A stretch of 64,000 nt of DNA, taken from positions 1-64,000 of the forward strand of contig JBKQMG010000192.1 of NCBI GenBank assembly GCA_052146815.1, written 5' to 3'. Shown here one piece after another: positions 59,656 through 64,000 of the stretch. Both the position numbers and the translations under genes were made by a program. The first letter of the stretch is position 1, and every line of letters starts with the position of its first letter. The notes below the pieces were generated by a model. That model did no database searches and was not told the origin of the DNA. It saw nothing but the letters and a program-made list of their open reading frames with translations. Source of the stretch: DATJZH01 sp052146815 (GTDB lineage Bacteria; Actinomycetota; Actinomycetes; Streptosporangiales; Streptosporangiaceae).

Positions 59656-60143
59656 GGCGGTAATGCCGCCTCGCCCGTTCCGCCTGGCCGCCCGTAATTC
59701 CCGCGGCGCGCCTGTATCTGACGCTGGCTTCATCACTCCGCAGAGGCAAGGCCGCAATCGGCCTGCTGGCAAAGACGCGGCGCCGGCACAAGGCCCGGCG
59801 TAGCCCACGCGGGCGTACAGGGCGCCGCGCCGGCCAGCCCATCAAGGCAGAAGTCGGCGGGTCCGATAGATGCCGCAGAATTCGCACGGTCGCGTGGGCG
59901 CATCCCGACCTCGGAGACGAGCGGGAATGCGAGCCGGCCGACTGGTGGCAGTGGTCGCAGAACAAGACCTGGAGCACGGCCCCGCCGCGATGACGTAACC
60001 GCTTCCCCGCAGCGACTGGAGTCCCGCGGGAGCACATCGAGTACTCCTTCGAGTGCGATCATTCATCAGGCGACCGCGTTGGCCCTAGCCGGCACGTCAG
60101 AGCTGGCCAATCATGTGGTCATGGTTGCTTCTCAGGACAGGGT
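59656..60143. other. gene-poor gap
   Basis: No recognisable protein or RNA gene in about 490 bases. Short minus-strand frames with Cys/His (VLFCDHCHQ near 59960) lack a start and a family. It may be eroded DNA from the lost FtsX-type locus. The last 80 bases should hold the promoter of the beta-helix gene. Confidence 0.4.
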
Positions 60144-61979
60144 ATGGCAGCAGTTGAGAATGACGGCCACATCCGGCAGCGGGCCGGGCGAGCGGATATG
60201 ACCGCGCCCGGGCCGTCCGCCGGAAGCAGCAGCGGGCTGGACTGGATCAACGCCACCGGCTACGGCGCCGACCCTACCGGCGCCGCCGATTCGACCGCCG
60301 CGATCCAGGCTGCGTTAGAAGCGGCCAAGGCGGGACAGACCGTCTACCTGCCGACCGGTACTTACACCACCTCCAGCCCGATTGCCATTCCTCCGTACGC
60401 ATGCCTGGCCGGCTCGCCGGGAACTGCCGTCATGGGCTCGGTGGCCGCGGGCTCGGTCCTCCAGCCGACCGCCAGCTTCGCCAGCGGATCATGGGGCATC
60501 GCCACAGTAATCATCATTCCGGATCAGGAAGCAGGCGGCTATCCGGTCCAGGCTTACGAAGAGCACATTCAGAACATCATGGTCGACGGCTCTCGCCTGG
60601 CCGCCGGCTCGGATGTCGCCGGGATCACCCTTTTCGGCGCGGTGGGCCGGACCAGCCTGCGGGACGTCCTTATCTACAGAGTCACCGGGTGGGGATTCCA
60701 GGATGCCGAGAATCCCGTCAGCTCCGGGATACCAGGGCAGCTGCGTGCCTTCAACGTCCATGCCCGGCAATGCGGGTCCAGCGCGCAGGGCACCGGCGGG
60801 TTCAGCGTGCACGATTCCGATTCTGAATGGCTGTACTCATCGGCCTACAACTGCGGGTCCTACGGCTTTTCCATCAGGGATTCCTACGACAGCCTATTCA
60901 ACCAGTGCCACGCCGAACACTGCGGCGCGGACCAGTTCTTCTACACCGCCAGCTACAACAACTCACACGCGGATGCGGGCGGCATCACTTTCGAGGCGTG
61001 CAGCGTCGACGGCGGCGCCGGCCACGGCTTCCATCTGCACGCCACCGCTTTCCCGGTGCCGCCGGTCAACATCGTGGGCGGCTACATCCGGCGGCCAGGC
61101 ACCGCATCCAGCGACGGCGGCTGGGCCGGCGTCTGCGTCGACGGCTACTTCGGCCCGGTGAACCTCGACGGCGTCCAGGTGTATCCCGGGCTGCAAGACG
61201 GCGGAGCCGGATTCAATTCGCCGCAGTACGGGCTGAGCTGCGTGAACAATGGCGCAGCCACCACCAGCGTCACGGTGTCGGGCGGCGTGCTGGACGGCGC
61301 TGCCGAGGGCATCCACAGTGACGGGACCGCCAGGACCGTATCGATCAGCCCGGACACCACGTTCGGCGCCGGGCAGGGCGCACGCACGCAGTTGGTCACC
61401 CCCGGCGTGGCGCTGCAGGCAGCACGCAGCGCGCAGCTATTACCCATGGACCCGCTGCTCGCGACGCAGGCAACAGGATGCCTGGCCACCACGTACGACC
61501 GGGCCCTGGCCGGGGGCTCCTTCTCCCCCGTCAGCGGGACGGCCTACTACCGGCTGATCTGGCTGGTCGCCGGCGTGCCGGTCAGCCAGGTCAACATGTG
61601 GGTGACCGGCACCGCCAAGTCCGGCGGCACGCACGGCTGGGTGGCGATCGTTAGCGTCGCCAGCGGGAAGGTCGTCGCGGTGTCTGCCGACCAGACCGAC
61701 GCGGCGGCAGCCTGGGGCAAGGCTGACGCTCCGGCGGGCATTTCGCTGTCCTCGCCCTACACCCCGGCGCTGACCGGAACCTACTACGTCGGCTTCATGG
61801 TGGCCGCGACCGTCATGCCGACGGTCGCCGCCGCCGACCGCGCCGGCGGTCCCCCGGCGGACTTGGCCCCGGCCTGCTGCGTGCTGGGCGGCACCAGGCT
61901 CACGGCGCCGCCGGCGGTGGGCTCGGCCGTCGCGCCGAGGGAACCCGCGGGCGGCGACATCTACTTCTGGCTGAGCTGA
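60144..61979 (+). CDS. pectate-lyase-like right-handed beta-helix protein
   Basis: A 611-residue protein. INATGYGADPTGAADSTAAI with AGQTVYLPTGTY is the standard entry of Pectate_lyase_3-type beta-helices, seen in tail spikes and polysaccharide-active enzymes. Helix turns run to about 420 (NIMVDGSRLAAGSDVAGITL, WLYSSAYNCGSYGFSIRDSY, NQCHAEHCGADQFFYTASYN), then a distinct C-terminal beta domain (about 440-611, YYRLIWLVAGVPVSQVNMWV). No signal peptide is visible. ATG 60144 has AGGACAGG upstream; ATG 60198 is possible. No other phage gene adjoins it, so the substrate and location stay open; glycan binding or cleavage is the best guess. Confidence 0.75.
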   Translation: MAAVENDGHIRQRAGRADMTAPGPSAGSSSGLDWINATGYGADPTGAADSTAAIQAALEAAKAGQTVYLPTGTYTTSSPIAIPPYACLAGSPGTAVMGSVAAGSVLQPTASFASGSWGIATVIIIPDQEAGGYPVQAYEEHIQNIMVDGSRLAAGSDVAGITLFGAVGRTSLRDVLIYRVTGWGFQDAENPVSSGIPGQLRAFNVHARQCGSSAQGTGGFSVHDSDSEWLYSSAYNCGSYGFSIRDSYDSLFNQCHAEHCGADQFFYTASYNNSHADAGGITFEACSVDGGAGHGFHLHATAFPVPPVNIVGGYIRRPGTASSDGGWAGVCVDGYFGPVNLDGVQVYPGLQDGGAGFNSPQYGLSCVNNGAATTSVTVSGGVLDGAAEGIHSDGTARTVSISPDTTFGAGQGARTQLVTPGVALQAARSAQLLPMDPLLATQATGCLATTYDRALAGGSFSPVSGTAYYRLIWLVAGVPVSQVNMWVTGTAKSGGTHGWVAIVSVASGKVVAVSADQTDAAAAWGKADAPAGISLSSPYTPALTGTYYVGFMVAATVMPTVAAADRAGGPPADLAPACCVLGGTRLTAPPAVGSAVAPREPAGGDIYFWLS

Positions 61980-62033
61980 TCTTGCGGCTGCGCTGAGGTC
62001 CGAGGGCACGCCGGGGCACCGGGCGCCGCTGCG

Positions 62034-62834
62034 TCAGGCGCCGGGCGGGACGAAGACGGCGTTCCGGTCGACGATGCGGTAGATGTCGCCGGCGACCGGC
62101 CGGCGGATCTCCTCGGCGATCTGGCCGAGCAGGCCGGCGGCGCGGGCCAGGAGGGCGAATCCGCGCAGCAGCTCGGGCGGCAGGCCGATGTCGACCAGCG
62201 CCGCGCCGCACACGCCGGCGCCGTTCAGCGGCAGGCGGCGGCCGAGGGCCTGCTCGCTCATCCGGCCGATCGCCTCGAACAAGGTGAGATGCGGTCCCTT
62301 CAGGCCCTCCTCCTCGGCGATGGCCATCAGTACCGGGGTCCGCGGGTCCTGCTGCTTGTGCACCGGGTGCCCGAGCCCGGGGACGTACTTGCCCTGGCTG
62401 CGCTGCGCGGCGATCACGGCCAGGGCGAGCTCGTCCCAGCCGGCCTCGGTGACCGGCAGGTCGCCGCCGCGGGCCGTGATGGCCGCGGCCAGGAACTGCC
62501 CGCAGTCCTCGGTGACGCCGAGGAACCGCGAGCCGCCGCCGAGGAGCCCGGCCGCCAGGGCGCCTTGCAGCGAGTCGGGGGCGCTGAGGTAGGTCACCCG
62601 GGCCGCGATGGCCGTCGGCGTGAACCCGTGATCGGCGAGCGCGATCAGCACGGCCTCGAAGACCCGCAGCTCGCCCGCCGTGGGACGGCGCATCGCCACC
62701 AGCCAGTAGGCAAGCTCGGCGAAGCCGACCTTTCCCATCAGGTCGGCCGCGAGATCCTGGCCGAGCAGGCGGATGTGATCGGCGTCCGAGGTGCCCAGTG
62801 AGGTGGGAAAGACCGGCAGCTGCTCCTCAGCCAC
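62034..62834 (-). CDS. citryl-CoA lyase-like (citrate synthase family) protein
   Basis: A 266-residue protein of the citrate-synthase fold, shorter than a full citrate synthase. LGKVGFAELAYWLV-like start (MGKVGFAELAYWLVAMRRPT), GFTPTAIAARVTYLSAPDSL, GKYVPGLGHPVHKQQDPRTP with the catalytic His region, and LPLNGAGVCGAALVDIGLPP. This short type is usually annotated as citryl-CoA lyase and would split a citryl-CoA-like thioester into acetyl-CoA and a keto acid. GTG 62834 has AAGGAG 6 nt upstream. It overlaps the upstream CoA-transferase gene by 8 bases, which suggests the transferase makes its CoA-ester substrate. Confidence 0.83.
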   Translation of the reverse strand: MAEEQLPVFPTSLGTSDADHIRLLGQDLAADLMGKVGFAELAYWLVAMRRPTAGELRVFEAVLIALADHGFTPTAIAARVTYLSAPDSLQGALAAGLLGGGSRFLGVTEDCGQFLAAAITARGGDLPVTEAGWDELALAVIAAQRSQGKYVPGLGHPVHKQQDPRTPVLMAIAEEEGLKGPHLTLFEAIGRMSEQALGRRLPLNGAGVCGAALVDIGLPPELLRGFALLARAAGLLGQIAEEIRRPVAGDIYRIVDRNAVFVPPGA

Positions 62835-64000
62835 GAGAAGCTCCTTCCTCGTCCTGGCTGGTGTCTGCGGCCTGGCCCGCGCCCTCGACCTCCGCGTCCC
62901 CGCCGTCGGCAAGTTCCTCGCCGCCGCCCAGCCAGGCCCGAACCTCAGCGCCGTCGGCGTCCAGCGCGGGCGGGGGCAGGTGGTACCGGGCCGGGGTCGC
63001 GGACAGCCGGACCGGGTTGCGGACGGTCGGGACATCCCCGGTCACGACGACGGGCTCAAGGCCAAGGCGCTCGGCGAGCTCCACCCCGCCGCGCACGTCG
63101 TTGATCGGGCCGCAGGGCACGCCCGCCTTGGTGAGGACCTCAAACCACTCCGCGGCCGATCGCTGTGCGAGGGCGCCCAGCAGCAGCGGCCGCAGATCCT
63201 CGCGGTTATCGTTGCGCCGGCCGACCGTGGTGAACCGCTCGTCATCGGCGAGTTCCGGCAGGCCGAGGGCGGCGCACAGCTTCCGGAACTGGCCGTCGTT
63301 GCCCGCCACCACGATAAGCTCGCCATCGCCGGTGGCGAGCGGCTCATACGGGAACAGGCTCAGGTGCGAGTTGCCCATCCGGTGCGGGACCACGCCGCCC
63401 GCGACGTAGGCCGAGACCTGATTGACCATCGTCGACAGCGCAGTGGACAGCAGGTTCGTCTCGATCTGCTGGCCCTCGCCGCTGACGTCGCGGTGGTGCA
63501 GCGCCGCGAGGATGCCGATCGCCGACTGCAGCCCGGTCATCACGTCGAAGACAGAGATGCCAGCCCGGTAGGCCGGCCCGTCCGGGCCGCCGGTCAGGCT
63601 CATCAGGCCCGACATGCCCTGGACCAGCAGGTCATAGCCAGGCAGCGCCGCGCCGCCGGCCGAGCCGAACCCGCTGATGGCGCAGTAGATGCTGCGCGGG
63701 TTCCTGGCGAAGACAGCGTCATAGCCGAGCCCGAACCGGTCGAGACCGCCGGGCCGGAAATTGTGGATGAACACGTCGGCGCGGGCGGACAGGGCACGGG
63801 CGACGGCCAGGTCGGCGGGATCTTTCAGGTCCAGCATGATCGAGCGCTTGTTGCGGTTCACGGCGAGGAAATAGGTTCCGGTGTCGCCGCGGACCGGCGG
63901 CACCCAGTGCCGGGTGTCGTCCCCGGCGGGACTCTCGACCTTGATCACTTCCGCGCCGAGATCACCGAGCAGCATCGTGCAGTACGGTCCCGCGAGGACC
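62827..64000 (-). CDS. CaiB/BaiF family III CoA-transferase, 5' end off the window
   Basis: The frame continues past the right edge; 390 codons are visible, from LAGPYCTMLLGDLGAEVIKV onward. Other family parts: YFLAVNRNKRSIMLDLKDPA, FIHNFRPGGLDRFGLGYDAV, ISGFGSAGGAALPGYDLLVQ with the catalytic Asp of PGYD, and VPCGPINDVRGGVELAERLG. These enzymes move CoA between carboxylic acids through a bound acyl-Asp. The tail from about residue 355 of the visible part is acidic and low in complexity. Co-transcribed with the citryl-CoA lyase-like gene. Confidence 0.9.
   Translation of the reverse strand, partial: VLAGPYCTMLLGDLGAEVIKVESPAGDDTRHWVPPVRGDTGTYFLAVNRNKRSIMLDLKDPADLAVARALSARADVFIHNFRPGGLDRFGLGYDAVFARNPRSIYCAISGFGSAGGAALPGYDLLVQGMSGLMSLTGGPDGPAYRAGISVFDVMTGLQSAIGILAALHHRDVSGEGQQIETNLLSTALSTMVNQVSAYVAGGVVPHRMGNSHLSLFPYEPLATGDGELIVVAGNDGQFRKLCAALGLPELADDERFTTVGRRNDNREDLRPLLLGALAQRSAAEWFEVLTKAGVPCGPINDVRGGVELAERLGLEPVVVTGDVPTVRNPVRLSATPARYHLPPPALDADGAEVRAWLGGGEELADGGDAEVEGAGQAADTSQDEEGASRG

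Noticed and set aside
60144..61979. Prophage region
   Set aside because: The beta-helix protein is the only phage-like gene; no capsid, terminase, integrase or att repeat was seen nearby.
1..64000. tRNA, rRNA or riboswitch genes
   Set aside because: No T-loop type GGTTCGA(A/N)TCC with a matching acceptor stem, no rRNA signature and no recognised riboswitch core was noticed by eye; a covariance-model search would be needed to exclude them.

Overview
The window is chromosomal DNA of a high-GC actinomycete. The signs are family content typical of that phylum: an imuA'/imuB/dnaE2 mutasome with a 13E12-type HNH gene, mycothiol-linked DinB and maleylpyruvate-isomerase families, three GT-C mannosyltransferase-like genes, LysM/transglycosylase cell-wall proteins, many luciferase-like flavin enzymes, GTG/TTG starts and frequent leaderless genes. 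A Streptosporangiales-like soil organism is a guess only. No rRNA, tRNA, CRISPR array, replication origin or intact mobile element was seen.

Layout. 1-9.8 kb: small enzymes (DinB, proline iminopeptidase, LysM-transglycosylase, mycothiol-type isomerase, an alpha/beta hydrolase-TetR-DUF4260 operon, GYD protein, IPT/TIG protein between two IS701 scars, class II aldolase), mixed with remnants of a 2'-5' RNA ligase, a malic enzyme and DUF4260. 10-19.6 kb: first GT-C glycosyltransferase, a collapsed SDR/GH9 pair, a TetR-controlled quinone-oxidoreductase-like gene with paired operators, second aldolase, methyltransferase, flavin oxidoreductase and a PfkB kinase behind a short coupled leader ORF. 19.7-28.4 kb: the DNA-damage cassette imuA' - imuB - 13E12 HNH - dnaE2, with a near-consensus SOS palindrome in front of imuA' and a weaker one in front of the HNH gene. 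28.5-33 kb: patatin/acyltransferase pair, lysozyme-like secreted protein, truncated DUF4111 gene, rhomboid-like protein. 33.3-38.0 kb: five overlapping flavin-enzyme genes ending in an FMN reductase, one with its core deleted in frame. 38.1-41.9 kb: Zn/Mn-type ABC importer. 42-46.2 kb: SDR and two tandem GT-C paralogues. 46.4-56.7 kb: RibD-type remnant, a 28-residue membrane protein with a long hairpin, a 14-repeat secreted protein, SGNH lipoprotein, cupin, YjbR, DUF998, broken PhaZ, GNAT, P450, Pth2 and a signal-less GH76 mannanase-like protein. 56.7-64 kb: Ohr, DUF985, PspA, FtsX remnant, beta-helix protein, citryl-CoA lyase-like and CoA-transferase genes.

Three patterns cross the window. 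About ten gene remnants or frameshifted genes show heavy decay (some single-base shifts in short homopolymers could instead be assembly errors). Near-perfect tandem duplications of 14-27 bp occur at eleven places, inside and between genes. At least eight genes have a TAnnnT hexamer 6-8 nt before the start and no Shine-Dalgarno, which points to leaderless mRNAs and fixes several start codons.

Working together: the mutasome is the clearest system. ImuA' and ImuB would recruit DnaE2 for error-prone lesion bypass, and the HNH gene sits inside it with its own SOS-like box. The flavin operon looks like a reduced-flavin sulfur/nitrogen scavenging set. The GT-C genes and GH76 protein suggest alpha-mannan building and trimming.
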